Shown here in pieces: positions 9,447 through 18,260 of a stretch of DNA of 64,000 bases. The notes beneath the pieces are model-generated. The model searched no databases. It had not been told where the DNA came from and saw only the letters and a list, made by a program, of their open reading frames with translations. The DNA comes from Paenibacillaceae bacterium (lineage in GTDB: Bacteria; Bacillota; Clostridia; Lachnospirales; Lachnospiraceae): assembly GCA_015057705.1 (NCBI GenBank), contig SVDU01000001.1:186001-250000 (forward strand), given 5' to 3'. Position 1 is the first letter of the stretch, and every line of letters starts with the position of its first letter. The position numbers and the translations under genes were made by a program.

Positions 9447-9821
9447 ATAACAAAGGGAAACCAAAGTTACAAAGAAGAGGAAATCTAATGAAAGGAGGTA
9501 CAGTCCACCAGAAAGAGCAGATCCGTTTCATTTAAAGAATGAAACAAAAAGCCCCCACACAATCTACCGATGTGAAGGACCAGTGGAGACGAATCAATTG
9601 AATGAAGCACTACAAGATTCGTAGTAAAACAAAAGATGAATCCATTTAGAAACTGGTTGTAGCAACGGAGAGCGTAAAAAATTTATATAGAGCATGTTTA
9701 ACACATACATAATTTGTAAGTAAACATGAGATGGAAAAGAGGTATTGATTCCAATGGACGAGATAATATAGAAAGGGATATCGATGATAAATCAACAATC
9801 GGTATCCCTTTCTATCTGTTT
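9447..9821 (+). ncRNA. Candidate structured non-coding RNA, about 370 nt
   Basis: A transcription unit with a perfect promoter and a strong 3' hairpin but no long reading frame; the largest plausible one is 15 codons at 9488-9535. Local stems are visible: GTTTCATT/AATGAAAC (9525-9532 with 9538-9545), ACGAATC/GATTCGT (9589-9595 with 9616-9622), and CATGTTTA/TAAACATG (9693-9700 with 9721-9728). ACTAC/GTAGT (9609-9613 with 9621-9625) would compete with the second stem. The next gene is convergent, so this is not a riboswitch for it. Large clostridial RNAs such as the raiA motif are possible relatives, but I cannot match this to a named family from memory. Confidence 0.65.
9770..9821 (+). terminator. 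Terminator hairpin at the 3' end of the orphan transcript
   Basis: AGAAAGGGATA (9770-9780) pairs perfectly with TATCCCTTTCT (9803-9813). The stem extends through CGAT/ATCG (9782-9785 with 9798-9801), and ATCTGTTT follows. It lies between convergent units and may also stop the radical SAM gene on the other strand. Confidence 0.75.
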
Positions 9822-10734
9822 AATCGATGATAATCCCTTCTAAATCAAACGGCGGTGTATATTCTTCCTTTGCACTGCTTTTTTCCTGCATAAATCCCTG
9901 CACCAGATCCAGTTCAATGGCTTTGTTTAGAACCTTATTGTATTCATATGAGGTGATTCTGCGGTTGATTTCCGGATACTGAACACTTTTATAGAACGGA
10001 GTGTACTGACTTAACAGGCTGATATAATACATTCCTTTTTCCAATTCATCCTTTATCCAGGAAAGCAGAGCAATAGAATCATCTTTTGCTCCCGGAAGAA
10101 CCATGTGGCGTATGATTACACCCTTTTCCATCAGTTCACCGGAGGGGTCAAACCGGGGAGCCCCGGTCTGGCTGATCATCTGTTTAATGGCTTTTGAAGC
10201 TTTCTCAAAATAATCGGCTGCATTGCTATAACGGGCAGAGAGGGCACTGCTTTTATATTTTAAATCAGGAAGCCATATATCCACATACCCATCCAGTGCT
10301 TTAATCACTTCTGCTGATTCATATCCGCCGCAGTTGTAGACTACCGGAATGGAAAGTTTTGATTTAATAAGATCCAGGACTTTCAACACAGATGGAAGGT
10401 ACTGTGTGGCAGTTACCAGATTGATGTTGTGGGCACCCTCATCCTGAAGTTTTAAAAATATCCTGGAAAGCTGTTCTACTGTCAGTTCTCTGCCAAAATG
10501 TTCCTGGCTGATGGAGCAATTCTGACAAAAGCAGCAGCGCAGGGTGCAGCCTGAAAAAAAGACGGTTCCGCTTCCCCGGCTTCCACTGATACATGGTTCC
10601 TCCCAGTGATGGAGGGCAGCGCGGGCAGCCATGACTGTATCTGTGCAGCCGCAGTATCCAGTGCTTTGCCGGCGGTTAACGTTGCAGTTTCTGGGACACA
10701 GACTGCATGAATCATACATATCGTCAAAGTTCAT
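9820..10734 (-). CDS. Radical SAM protein, PflX/pyruvate-formate-lyase-activase-like
   Basis: 304-aa cytoplasmic radical SAM protein. The motif CTLRCCFC supplies the CxxxCxxC cysteines for the [4Fe-4S] cluster that cleaves S-adenosylmethionine. A cysteine-rich stretch before it (CSLCPRNC and GYCGC) is typical of the COG1313 PflX group, whose substrate is not established. The frame is open from a TTG at 10758, but ATG 10734 has AGGAG 8 nt upstream and is preferred. It is divergent from azlCD. The neighbours do not identify a partner enzyme. Confidence 0.85.
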   Translation of the reverse strand: MNFDDMYDSCSLCPRNCNVNRRQSTGYCGCTDTVMAARAALHHWEEPCISGSRGSGTVFFSGCTLRCCFCQNCSISQEHFGRELTVEQLSRIFLKLQDEGAHNINLVTATQYLPSVLKVLDLIKSKLSIPVVYNCGGYESAEVIKALDGYVDIWLPDLKYKSSALSARYSNAADYFEKASKAIKQMISQTGAPRFDPSGELMEKGVIIRHMVLPGAKDDSIALLSWIKDELEKGMYYISLLSQYTPFYKSVQYPEINRRITSYEYNKVLNKAIELDLVQGFMQEKSSAKEEYTPPFDLEGIIID

Positions 10735-10751
10735 ATGATACGCTCCTGTTG

Positions 10752-10780
10752 TTGACAAATTAATAATGGTACTTTAATAT
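10752..10780 (+). promoter_or_regulatory. Promoter of azlCD
   Basis: TTGACA (10752-10757), a 17-nt spacer and TAATAT (10775-10780). It begins just upstream of the divergent radical SAM gene start and about 50 nt before azlC. Confidence 0.65.
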
Positions 10781-10830
10781 AATAAAAAATATGCCGGAAA
10801 AAGGCAATCAAAAACGACAGGAAATACATT

Positions 10831-11541
10831 ATGGAGAATCAGTACAAAAAAAAGGAAGCATTGAAATATGCCTTCCCCAAAACATTGCCCGTTATGGCGG
10901 GGTATCTGGTATTAGGTGCAGCCTTTGGAATATTAATGAGAGTAAATGGCTTTGGCATTTTCTGGGCACTCCTATGGAGCGTATTTGTATATGCCGGGAG
11001 TCTGCAGTATCTTGGAATTACATTTTTTACAGCAGTGGTAAATCCCTGGTACGCTTTATTCATGTCTGTGATGTTGAATGCCAGACATTTATTTTATGGG
11101 CTGTCTATGGTAGATCAGTTAAAAGATGCCGGCAGGTTCAGGCCCTATCTCATATTTTCCATGACAGATGAAACCTTTTCAGTTCTTTGCAGTGAACAGG
11201 TGCCAGACCATCTTTCCAGACACTGGGTTTATTTTTTTATAGCAGCACTGGACCAGCTGTACTGGGTTTTTGGAACGCTTGCGGGCGCCATAGCAGGAAC
11301 CATGATCCGGTTTGATACTTCTGGTATGGATTTTGCCCTGACTGCCCTGTTCACTGTGATTTTTATTGATCAATGGAAATCTTGTAAGGATCATGGGCCG
11401 GCATGTATCGGAGTTATTTCTTCTGTTTTGTGCGTTATTCTTTTTGGCAAGGATGTTTTTATCGTACCTGCCATGGTGGTGATTATTTCTGTCATTACCA
11501 TTGGTTATTGGAAGAGTAAAGATAAGGAGGAACCAATTTGA
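10831..11541 (+). CDS. azlC: AzlC family branched-chain amino acid exporter, large subunit
   Basis: 236-aa multi-spanning membrane protein. With the small AzlD subunit it forms an exporter for branched-chain amino acids and analogues in characterised members. The AzlC signature near the N-terminus (MAGYLVLGAAFGILM, then WSVFVYAGSLQY) and the conserved NARHLFYGLS are present, and several hydrophobic helices follow. The ribosome binding site is only moderate (AGGAAA). It overlaps azlD by 4 nt (TTGA), the usual coupled arrangement. Confidence 0.93.
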   Translation: MENQYKKKEALKYAFPKTLPVMAGYLVLGAAFGILMRVNGFGIFWALLWSVFVYAGSLQYLGITFFTAVVNPWYALFMSVMLNARHLFYGLSMVDQLKDAGRFRPYLIFSMTDETFSVLCSEQVPDHLSRHWVYFFIAALDQLYWVFGTLAGAIAGTMIRFDTSGMDFALTALFTVIFIDQWKSCKDHGPACIGVISSVLCVILFGKDVFIVPAMVVIISVITIGYWKSKDKEEPI

Positions 11542-11873
11542 AATATAATGTTATCAGTTATGCACTAATTACGCTGGCTATGATTCTGGCTACGGTGCTC
11601 ACCCGGTTTCTGCCTTTTCTTTTTTTTCCAGCAGGAAAGAAAACACCAAAATATGTGATTTACCTGGGCAACACTCTTCCTTATGCTACCATAGGTTTAT
11701 TAGTGGTTTACTGCTTAAGAGGAGTTTCTTTTACGGCCCATCCTTATGGCCTTCCTGAGGCTCTTTCCATCGCAGTCATAGCTGTACTGCATATATGGAA
11801 GGGGAATTCTCTTTTGAGTATCGGCGGAGGCACGGCTCTTTATATGGTATTGATTCAAACTTTTTTTAAATAA
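11538..11873 (+). CDS. azlD: AzlD family branched-chain amino acid exporter, small subunit
   Basis: 111-aa membrane protein with about four hydrophobic segments, including the conserved TRFLPFLFFP motif. The start is TTG at 11538, overlapping the azlC stop codon, with AAGGAGG 7 nt upstream. No ATG gives an equally complete protein, because the first transmembrane helix begins within 10 residues. It is the partner of AzlC, and a terminator follows. Confidence 0.92.
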   Translation: MKYNVISYALITLAMILATVLTRFLPFLFFPAGKKTPKYVIYLGNTLPYATIGLLVVYCLRGVSFTAHPYGLPEALSIAVIAVLHIWKGNSLLSIGGGTALYMVLIQTFFK

Positions 11874-11893
11874 CCGGGGAGCATGGAGGCTAG

Positions 11894-11949
11894 AAAAAGA
11901 TATCTGAATCCTTTTCTTTGTGAAAAATGGAGTGAGATATCTTTTTTGT
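11894..11949 (+). terminator. Terminator of azlCD
   Basis: AAAAAGATATCT (11894-11905) pairs with AGATATCTTTTT (11935-11946), followed by further T residues. The loop is long (29 nt). Confidence 0.75.
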
Positions 11950-12012
11950 TAAGATAATAGACTCTTGTTTATTAAAAGATAAATAAAATGCCATAGTCAA
12001 TTTATGGATACG

Positions 12013-12042
12013 TTGACAAATAGTTACAAAATATCGTATAAT
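12013..12042 (+). promoter_or_regulatory. Promoter of the second chemoreceptor gene
   Basis: TTGACA (12013-12018), an 18-nt spacer and TATAAT (12037-12042), about 67 nt before the start codon. Confidence 0.8.
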
Positions 12043-12108
12043 GAAAAAAACCATTTATGAAATGTCATGGTTCACATTTATCAAAGATGAGACAAGGAGC
12101 ATAAGACT

Positions 12109-14163
12109 ATGAAAACACCGGGGGATAAGAAGTGGAATCGGAAGACCCAAAAGGCAAAAGGAATGGGGTTGGGTAAGAAAAAGAATGGCGGAGCATCAAT
12201 TAAGGCAAAATTATCTGTGAAATCATTGAAGATGAAGATGCTGATGTTTATTATTGCAATTATTCTTGGTCTTTCCGTGACCAACATGATTGTCAGTATT
12301 TCGGTAAGTTATGGTGGTATTACAGATGTTGTAAAGAGTGATCTGGAAGCAACAGGAAAGCTGGTAAATAATCTGATTGTTCAGAATTTAGACCAGATGA
12401 AGGTCAGCATTGAAGCCAGTGCTCAGGGAGGAAGCTTAAAGTCAATTAACTCCAGAGTGGTTACAGAGTACTTAAGTAATCAGTGTACCCTTTATGGTTA
12501 TAAAGATCTGGAGGTAATCAGTAAGGAAGGCGTAGTAACCCGCAGTGCCAGCGGGGAGCACATCGGAGACAGCTTCGCAGGTATGGATTACATAACAAAA
12601 GCATTAAACGGACAGACCACTATTTCAACTACGGAATATGACAGCAACAATGCTCTTGTAATCCGGGTGGCTACTCCTTATGATTTTGGAATTCTTGTAG
12701 GTACCTATGACGGAAGTGTGTTAAGCAATCTGATTAAAGACTTTAAAATTGGTAAAACAGGAAATGCATTTCTTTTAGACAGTACCGGAACTTTGATCGG
12801 CGGCAACAATGCGGATCTTGTTCAGGAACGTAGCAACATGATTGAAAAAGCAAAAACTGATTCTTCCTACGCTTCCATTGGCAAGATGTTTCAGAAGATC
12901 TCATCCGGCGGCACCGGAATCGGTAAATATGAGTATAAGGGTGTAAGCAGATACTGCTACTACAGCCCCATAAGCGGCAGTGATGGCTGGTCACTTGGAG
13001 TTGTAGCACCGATTCATGAAACCACTACCTCAATTTACAATGTAGTGTTAGGTATGGGAATCCTTCTGGTTTTATCAATTGCTGCAGGCTGTTTCCTGGC
13101 TTTCTGGTTTGCAGGTTCCATTGCAAGTCCCATATCAGCAATTGCAGACAGAATGAAGCTTTTATCCAATGGAGATTTAACCAGCGATGTTCCCGTTATA
13201 AAACGGAAAGATGAGATCGGAATGCTTGCTGAGGAAATCGGCAATTATGTTACCAGTGTCAGAGTGTATAACAATACCATTGCGGCATCTATGGACAAGA
13301 TTGCTTCCGGTGATTTCCGCCGTTCCCAGGATATGAACTTTAATGGCGATTATGTTGTAATTCAGGAAGCCATAATGAAGGCGGAAGATATGCTTTCTAA
13401 TACTATGCAAACCATCAATATGTCTGCAGATGAGGTTGCAAAGGGCAGTGCCCAGGTATCTCAGGGTGCACAGAATTTAAGCCAGGGTGCAGTGGAACAG
13501 GCTGCTTCCGTAGAGGAGTTATCTTCTTCCGTTAATGAGATATCAAACAGCCTTTTAAATACGGCTAAGACAGTGGAAGGCATTAATAGCCAGGCCGGAC
13601 AGGTTGGTAAGGCTATGGAAGACGGCAACGCACAGATGCAGGTGATGATGCAGTCCATGGAACAGATCACCAGGAAATCCAAGGAGATTGAAAAGGTCAA
13701 CAAGCTGATTGAAGATATCGCTTTCCAGACTAACATTCTTGCACTGAACGCAGCTGTCGAGGCGGCAAGAGCAGGAGAAGCAGGAAAAGGGTTTGCTGTG
13801 GTTGCTGATGAAGTACGTAATCTGGCAGGTAAAAGTGCCAATGCTGCAAAAGACACTTCAAGTCTGGTAGCAGATACCATTACAGCAGTTGAAAAGGGAA
13901 CAGGAGTTGCTTCTTCAACTGGGGAGACCTTAAACGGCATTCTGGTGGAGACAAGAAATATGGTAACAGCCATTGAAAAGTCTGCCAACGAACTGCAGGA
14001 GCAGAGTGATAAAGTAACTCAGGTAACGGTTGGAATTGAACAGATTTCATCTGTAGTACAGAGTAACTCCGCCACAGCAGAGGAGAGTGCTGCAGCCAGT
14101 GAGGAGCTTTCAGGTCAGGCAGAGAATTTACGGGAGTTAATGAGTAAGTTCCGTCTTCACTAA
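12109..14163 (+). CDS. Methyl-accepting chemotaxis protein, Cache-type sensor
   Basis: 684-aa chemoreceptor. Unusually, about 45 residues of highly basic, Gly/Lys-rich sequence precede the first transmembrane helix ([20 protein letters not shown]). The extracellular sensor of about 230 residues is Cache-like, with [16 protein letters not shown] resembling the membrane-proximal part. The second helix (about 303-335), a HAMP domain and the signalling hairpin (tip [20 protein letters not shown] near residues 535-554) follow. RBS AAGGAG precedes the ATG. It is a single-gene unit with its own promoter and terminator. Confidence 0.95.
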   Translation: MKTPGDKKWNRKTQKAKGMGLGKKKNGGASIKAKLSVKSLKMKMLMFIIAIILGLSVTNMIVSISVSYGGITDVVKSDLEATGKLVNNLIVQNLDQMKVSIEASAQGGSLKSINSRVVTEYLSNQCTLYGYKDLEVISKEGVVTRSASGEHIGDSFAGMDYITKALNGQTTISTTEYDSNNALVIRVATPYDFGILVGTYDGSVLSNLIKDFKIGKTGNAFLLDSTGTLIGGNNADLVQERSNMIEKAKTDSSYASIGKMFQKISSGGTGIGKYEYKGVSRYCYYSPISGSDGWSLGVVAPIHETTTSIYNVVLGMGILLVLSIAAGCFLAFWFAGSIASPISAIADRMKLLSNGDLTSDVPVIKRKDEIGMLAEEIGNYVTSVRVYNNTIAASMDKIASGDFRRSQDMNFNGDYVVIQEAIMKAEDMLSNTMQTINMSADEVAKGSAQVSQGAQNLSQGAVEQAASVEELSSSVNEISNSLLNTAKTVEGINSQAGQVGKAMEDGNAQMQVMMQSMEQITRKSKEIEKVNKLIEDIAFQTNILALNAAVEAARAGEAGKGFAVVADEVRNLAGKSANAAKDTSSLVADTITAVEKGTGVASSTGETLNGILVETRNMVTAIEKSANELQEQSDKVTQVTVGIEQISSVVQSNSATAEESAAASEELSGQAENLRELMSKFRLH

Positions 14164-14189
14164 TAAATAACAGGCAATAATTCCATAAT

Positions 14190-14240
14190 AACCGCAAAGG
14201 TACGTCGTGTGTAAACCACGTATCTTTGCGGTTTCGTTTT
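14190..14240 (+). terminator. Terminator of the second chemoreceptor gene
   Basis: A 16-bp stem with one G-U pair (14190-14205 with 14218-14233, containing AACCGCAAAG/CTTTGCGGTT) is followed by TCGTTTT. Confidence 0.9.
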
Positions 14241-14288
14241 GGCTGCCAGCTGTTAGAAAAAACCGCAGGTGCACAAACAGTCCAGATC

Positions 14289-14297
14289 TGCTATAAT
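14289..14297 (+). promoter_or_regulatory. Extended -10 promoter of the YesM/YesN pair
   Basis: TGCTATAAT is a complete extended -10 element, 55 nt before the GTG start of the kinase. No convincing -35 is seen. Confidence 0.55.
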
Positions 14298-14351
14298 GAT
14301 AAAAGCGGAAAACTTTTAGAGGTATTTTGACAGTGTGAAGGGGGAAATTCG

Positions 14352-15863
14352 GTGAAAGTGGGACGGTGGGGATCAAAAAAGCTGCATGAGAAGTGGCTTT
14401 CTTTTACGTTAAAGCAGAAGATTAAGACAATCGCAGCCATGGTTATTCTGATCGTGGCACTTTCCATTATATTTAATATTGTAATACTTGACTTTGCGCT
14501 AAACGGATTCAATCAGATTCTTGAGGATAATTCCAGGTGTCATGATTATCAGGCGGCCATGGAGGAGGAGACCAGGGCGTTTAAAGAATACGTAAAGGAT
14601 CGTTCAGATGAGAGCAGAGTATTATTTGAAAAAGCCTGTGCACGGACAGAACGCAGTGTTTTGGAACTGCCTTTTGATTATGACCGGGTAGGAACAGAAC
14701 GATATTCAATAACCTGGTCCATCCGTAATGGTTATGAAAATTACAGAAAGTGGAGAGATTTATTCCTTTTGGGTAAAGATGAAAACGGTTTTTCCATAAC
14801 CCAGTATATTAATGAGCTGTACCGTATTTATCGAATGCAGGATTATCTTTCGGACTACGGCAAACGTCTGGTACAGAGTACACTAAGAGAAGGCTCCGAT
14901 GCCTATCATACCAAAGTACCAATTTTATACCGGTTTCCGGTCATAATTCTGGTACTTGCAGTGTTAAGCATCAGCGGAACCTTTTATGTAAGCCGCATGA
15001 TGCACCGTGATATGGTGGTTCCCGTGGTGCGTCTGGCGTGTATTTCCAGAAAAATTGCGGGAAATGATTTCAGTAATGAGGATGTGGAAATTGAAAATCA
15101 GGATGAAATTGGAGAACTGGTACGTGCCTTTAATAAGATGAAGCACTCCACCAACCAGTATATTACCACATTAAAAGAGAAAAATGAAATGGCAGATCTT
15201 CTTCACAAGGAAGAAATTGAGAAGATGGAGATCGAAAAAAGACTGGATGCAACCAAACTTGAGCTGTTAAAAAATCAGATTAATCCCCATTTTCTGTTTA
15301 ATACCTTAAACATGATTTCCTGTATGGCAAAGTTAGAGGATGCAGGGACAACGGAGCGTATGATTGAATGCCTGGGTAATTTATTCCGGTACAACTTAAA
15401 AACACCGGAATCGGAGGTGCTCTTAAAAAAGGAGCTTCAGGTAGTGAGTGACTATATGTATTTACAGCAGATGCGGTTTGGCACCAGGCTCCATTATGAC
15501 ATTCAGTGTCTGGTGGACAGCAGCCGGATCATGATTCCCACCTTTACGCTTCAGCCTCTTGTTGAGAATGCAGTGGTACATGGCATTTCAAAAAAAGAAG
15601 AGGGAGGAACTATAAGAATCCGGATCTGGGAAAGAAATCAGAAAATTATAATATCCGTTGCAGATACAGGGGTGGGAATGAGTGAGGAAAGTTTAGGAGA
15701 ATTAAGAGAAGCCCTGGCAATTCATTCCACTGCAAGAGTAGGAATCGGAGCGGGCAACATTTATCAGAGAATTCATCGTATGTACGATGGAGGGGATTTT
15801 CAGATATACAGCAGACAGGGGCATGGAACGGCAGTACTGCTTACCATACCAGTCAGACTGTGA
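14352..15863 (+). CDS. Sensor histidine kinase, YesM/LytS-type (His_kinase family)
   Basis: 503-aa membrane kinase that should phosphorylate the response regulator encoded next. The GTG start is supported by GAAGGGGG 7 nt upstream. A first transmembrane helix (TIAAMVILIVALSIIFNIVIL) is followed by an extracellular region of about 150 residues, a second helix (FPVIILVLAVLSISGTFYV), HAMP, and the phospho-acceptor block NPHFLFNTLN (His near residue 312). The ATP-binding N box is QPLVENAVVHG and the G box is VADTGVGM. Such kinases commonly sense sugars through membrane-near binding proteins, and a TRAP-type binding protein follows the regulator gene. Confidence 0.93.
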   Translation: MKVGRWGSKKLHEKWLSFTLKQKIKTIAAMVILIVALSIIFNIVILDFALNGFNQILEDNSRCHDYQAAMEEETRAFKEYVKDRSDESRVLFEKACARTERSVLELPFDYDRVGTERYSITWSIRNGYENYRKWRDLFLLGKDENGFSITQYINELYRIYRMQDYLSDYGKRLVQSTLREGSDAYHTKVPILYRFPVIILVLAVLSISGTFYVSRMMHRDMVVPVVRLACISRKIAGNDFSNEDVEIENQDEIGELVRAFNKMKHSTNQYITTLKEKNEMADLLHKEEIEKMEIEKRLDATKLELLKNQINPHFLFNTLNMISCMAKLEDAGTTERMIECLGNLFRYNLKTPESEVLLKKELQVVSDYMYLQQMRFGTRLHYDIQCLVDSSRIMIPTFTLQPLVENAVVHGISKKEEGGTIRIRIWERNQKIIISVADTGVGMSEESLGELREALAIHSTARVGIGAGNIYQRIHRMYDGGDFQIYSRQGHGTAVLLTIPVRL

Positions 15864-15877
15864 CAGAGGGAGCTTAT

Positions 15878-16678
15878 ATGTATCGGGTACTGATTGCAGA
15901 TGATGAATTAATAGAAAGAAAGGTGCTTTATAAAACCCTGACAAGGGAGCTGGGAGACCAGTGTACAATCTGGCAGGCAGCAAATGGAAGAGAGGCGCTG
16001 GAATTATTTGATGAGCATGACATCCAGATTGCGGTGCTGGATATTGAAATGCCAGGGATCAACGGCATTGAGGCGGCACAGGAAATGCGGCGGCGCAAAA
16101 GTTCCTGCAGTATTATTTTTCTGACCGCTTTTGATGATTTTTCTTACGCCAAGAAGGCCATTGGAATCCGGGTTCTTGACTATTTATTAAAGCCCTGTAA
16201 AGAAGAGGAACTGATTGGTGTGCTGGATGAAGCCATGCGTCTGGCTGACAAGGCTCTGCTGGAAGAGAAGGGGGAGGAAGTGCAGACAATCATGGAGCCT
16301 GTATTCAAACCCTCTGCTGAATTGAACGCAGGGGATGGGCAGATCAGGCTTCATAAAGTAGCAGAGGCTATACGGCAATACATGGAGGAAAACTATGTCC
16401 GTGACTTATCCATGCAGGATGTGGCAAGGGTGATGAATTATTCAGAAGCATATTTTTGTAAACTGTTTAAACAATGTTTTGATAAAAATTTTACAACATA
16501 TCTTACGGAATGCAGAGTGGAAGCTGCAAAAAAGCTTTTGACAGAGCCCATGGTCAATGTAAAGGAGATCGGAGAAGCTGTAGGATATAATGATTCCAAT
16601 TACTTTGCAAAGGTATTTAAGAGGGTTACCGGTATCAGCCCAACAGAATACCGTATGAGCATATTCAACAGAAAATAG
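15878..16678 (+). CDS. Response regulator with AraC-type DNA-binding domain (YesN type)
   Basis: 266-aa regulator. The receiver domain (residues 1-120) has the acidic pair D8-D9, phospho-acceptor D55 (VLDIEMPG) and the conserved Lys in YLLKP (K105). The C-terminal 100 residues form a two-helix-turn-helix AraC domain (DVARVMNYSEAYFCKLFK and IGEAVGYNDSNYFAKVFK). The frame is open from a GTG at 15860 overlapping the kinase stop, but ATG 15878 has AGAGGGAG 7 nt before it. It forms an operon with the kinase. The likely target is the following binding-protein gene or a sugar locus nearby. Confidence 0.92.
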   Translation: MYRVLIADDELIERKVLYKTLTRELGDQCTIWQAANGREALELFDEHDIQIAVLDIEMPGINGIEAAQEMRRRKSSCSIIFLTAFDDFSYAKKAIGIRVLDYLLKPCKEEELIGVLDEAMRLADKALLEEKGEEVQTIMEPVFKPSAELNAGDGQIRLHKVAEAIRQYMEENYVRDLSMQDVARVMNYSEAYFCKLFKQCFDKNFTTYLTECRVEAAKKLLTEPMVNVKEIGEAVGYNDSNYFAKVFKRVTGISPTEYRMSIFNRK

Positions 16679-16812
16679 GGGCGAATATTGTTGAATATAT
16701 AAAATTTTAACCGTTTCCTTGCGAAAAGTTGCCGGATATAATAAAATATGTTAATAGGATGTTAAAAAGAGACAGAATTCTATTATGACAGCGTTAAGGA
16801 AGGACGGGGTTT

Positions 16813-17838
16813 ATGAGAAGGGAACTACCAGGTGTATTGGTGGGTGTTGTTATGGCAGTAGTTCTTTCTGGCTGCATAGGACCGGAACAGCCAGTTACGA
16901 TTGGGGATTTAGATATGAATACCCCTGAATATGTATTTACCTATGCGGAAAACCAGGCAGAAGACTATCCAACAACTCAGGGAGCATATAAATTTGCAGA
17001 ACTGATCAGCCAGAAAACCAATGGAAGGATTTTAATCAATGTCCAGGCAGGCGGGGTATTGGGAGATGAAAAGTCAGTATGCGAGCAGCTTCAGTTTGGT
17101 GGCATTGACTTTATGAGAATGTCCTTGTCTCCGCTGGCAGAGTTTGTACCCAAGCTGAACGTACTGCAGCTTCCCTATCTTTACCGGGATGCGGACCACA
17201 TGTGGCAGGTGCTTGACGGAGCCATTGGAAAGGATTTCATGAATTCCTTTGAAGGTTCCAATCTGGTGCCTTTGTCCTGGTATGATGCCGGTGCCAGAAA
17301 TTTTTACAATTCCGTCCGCCCCATCAGGAAGCTGGAAGATATGAAAGGGCTTAAAATCCGTGTTCAGGAATCAGAGATGATGATTGGGATGGTGGAAGCA
17401 CTGGGAGCAAGTCCTGCACCGATGTCTTATGCGGAAGTTTATTCCGCCCTGCAGACCGGAGTAATTAACGGTGCGGAAAACAACTGGCCTTCCTATGAAT
17501 CCACCAGTCATTATGAAGTGGCAAAGTATTACACCATTGACGAACATAACCGCGTACCAGAACTTCAGCTTTGTTCACAGCCTACCTGGGACAAACTATC
17601 TGCGGCGGATCAGGAGATAATTAAAGAGTGTGCACTGGAGTCGGCAGAGTATGAAAGAAGGCTGTGGTCAGAACGTGAAAAAAAATCGGAGGAAAAGGTA
17701 CGCCAGGCAGGGTGTCAGATTATAGAGCTGTCGCCGGGCGAGAAGCAGAAATTTCAGGATGCAGTAAAGCCTATGTATGAGAAGTACTGCAGTGATTATA
17801 TGGATATTGTGGATGCAATTATAAATACTGGAAAATAA
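16813..17838 (+). CDS. TRAP-type (DctP family) solute-binding lipoprotein without membrane subunits
   Basis: 341-aa binding protein of the DctP family, the usual soluble part of TRAP transporters for carboxylates and related acids. The signal peptide ends in VVLSGC (lipidated Cys21). Family motifs include GGVLGDEKSVCEQLQFGGID, LPYLYRDADHMW, and the GLKIRVQE and GVINGAENNW segments that carry the substrate-binding Arg and Asn. A strong terminator follows, and no DctQ or DctM gene is present. Its position right after a YesM/YesN pair suggests a sensory role, presenting ligand to the kinase; this is inference. RBS AAGGAAGGACGGGG precedes the ATG. Confidence 0.9.
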   Translation: MRRELPGVLVGVVMAVVLSGCIGPEQPVTIGDLDMNTPEYVFTYAENQAEDYPTTQGAYKFAELISQKTNGRILINVQAGGVLGDEKSVCEQLQFGGIDFMRMSLSPLAEFVPKLNVLQLPYLYRDADHMWQVLDGAIGKDFMNSFEGSNLVPLSWYDAGARNFYNSVRPIRKLEDMKGLKIRVQESEMMIGMVEALGASPAPMSYAEVYSALQTGVINGAENNWPSYESTSHYEVAKYYTIDEHNRVPELQLCSQPTWDKLSAADQEIIKECALESAEYERRLWSEREKKSEEKVRQAGCQIIELSPGEKQKFQDAVKPMYEKYCSDYMDIVDAIINTGK

Positions 17839-17844
17839 GAATGG

Positions 17845-17886
17845 CCCAGCCGGATGTCTTTTGGATATCCGGCTGGGTTTTTCTTT
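17845..17886 (+). terminator. Terminator after the DctP-type gene
   Basis: CCCAGCCGGAT (17845-17855) pairs perfectly with ATCCGGCTGGG (17867-17877), followed by TTTTTCTTTT. Confidence 0.95.
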
Positions 17887-17892
17887 TGGGAA

Positions 17893-18099
17893 TCACTGCT
17901 TTTTATCTTTCACCTTTGCTTTGGGAAGATAGGGGTAGAGATCCTGGTATGCTTCCCGTTCTTCATCTGAGGCCGGTTCTGCCGGTATCAGTCCGGTTAA
18001 ATCCATGGAGGAACAGGCCTGAATGTCAATGTCATAGTTGTTTTTTGCAGTGACCCGTTCCGCCTTCCCGGCAGAGTCTTTATTTTTATCTGATTTCAT
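17893..18099 (-). CDS. Small hypothetical protein, 68 aa
   Basis: Not recognised. It is an acidic/basic, hydrophilic protein with a lysine-rich start (MKSDKNKDSAGKAER), a central DIDIQACSSMDLTGLIP segment and an acidic EEREAYQDLYPYLP block, with no transmembrane segment. It is supported as a gene by a good ribosome binding site (AAGGAGA, 6 nt before the ATG), the empty opposite strand, and its fit between a terminator and the LytTR promoter region. It is convergent with the DctP-type gene. Confidence 0.7.
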   Translation of the reverse strand: MKSDKNKDSAGKAERVTAKNNYDIDIQACSSMDLTGLIPAEPASDEEREAYQDLYPYLPKAKVKDKKQ

Positions 18100-18260
18100 A
18101 TCAAGTCTCCTTTCCTTGTGATTGTTAGTCCCTTTTTAGTGTGAGAAAATCTACTGTAAATATTCATGGTTTCGTAAAGTCTCCTTTGGCGTTATAATAT
18201 TGACCAAACGTTATTGAATAAGGGCGATTTGTCCGTAAATAGATTACAGGGGGATAGTTT

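Noticed and set aside
9488-9535. 15-codon reading frame with a ribosome binding site inside the orphan transcript
   Set aside because: Too short to support as a gene without conservation data. Its SD-like AAAGGAGG and flanking stems fit RNA structure as well.
13461-13988. 175-aa minus-strand frame inside the second chemoreceptor gene
   Set aside because: Antisense to the conserved signalling hairpin; low-complexity Ala/Ser composition.
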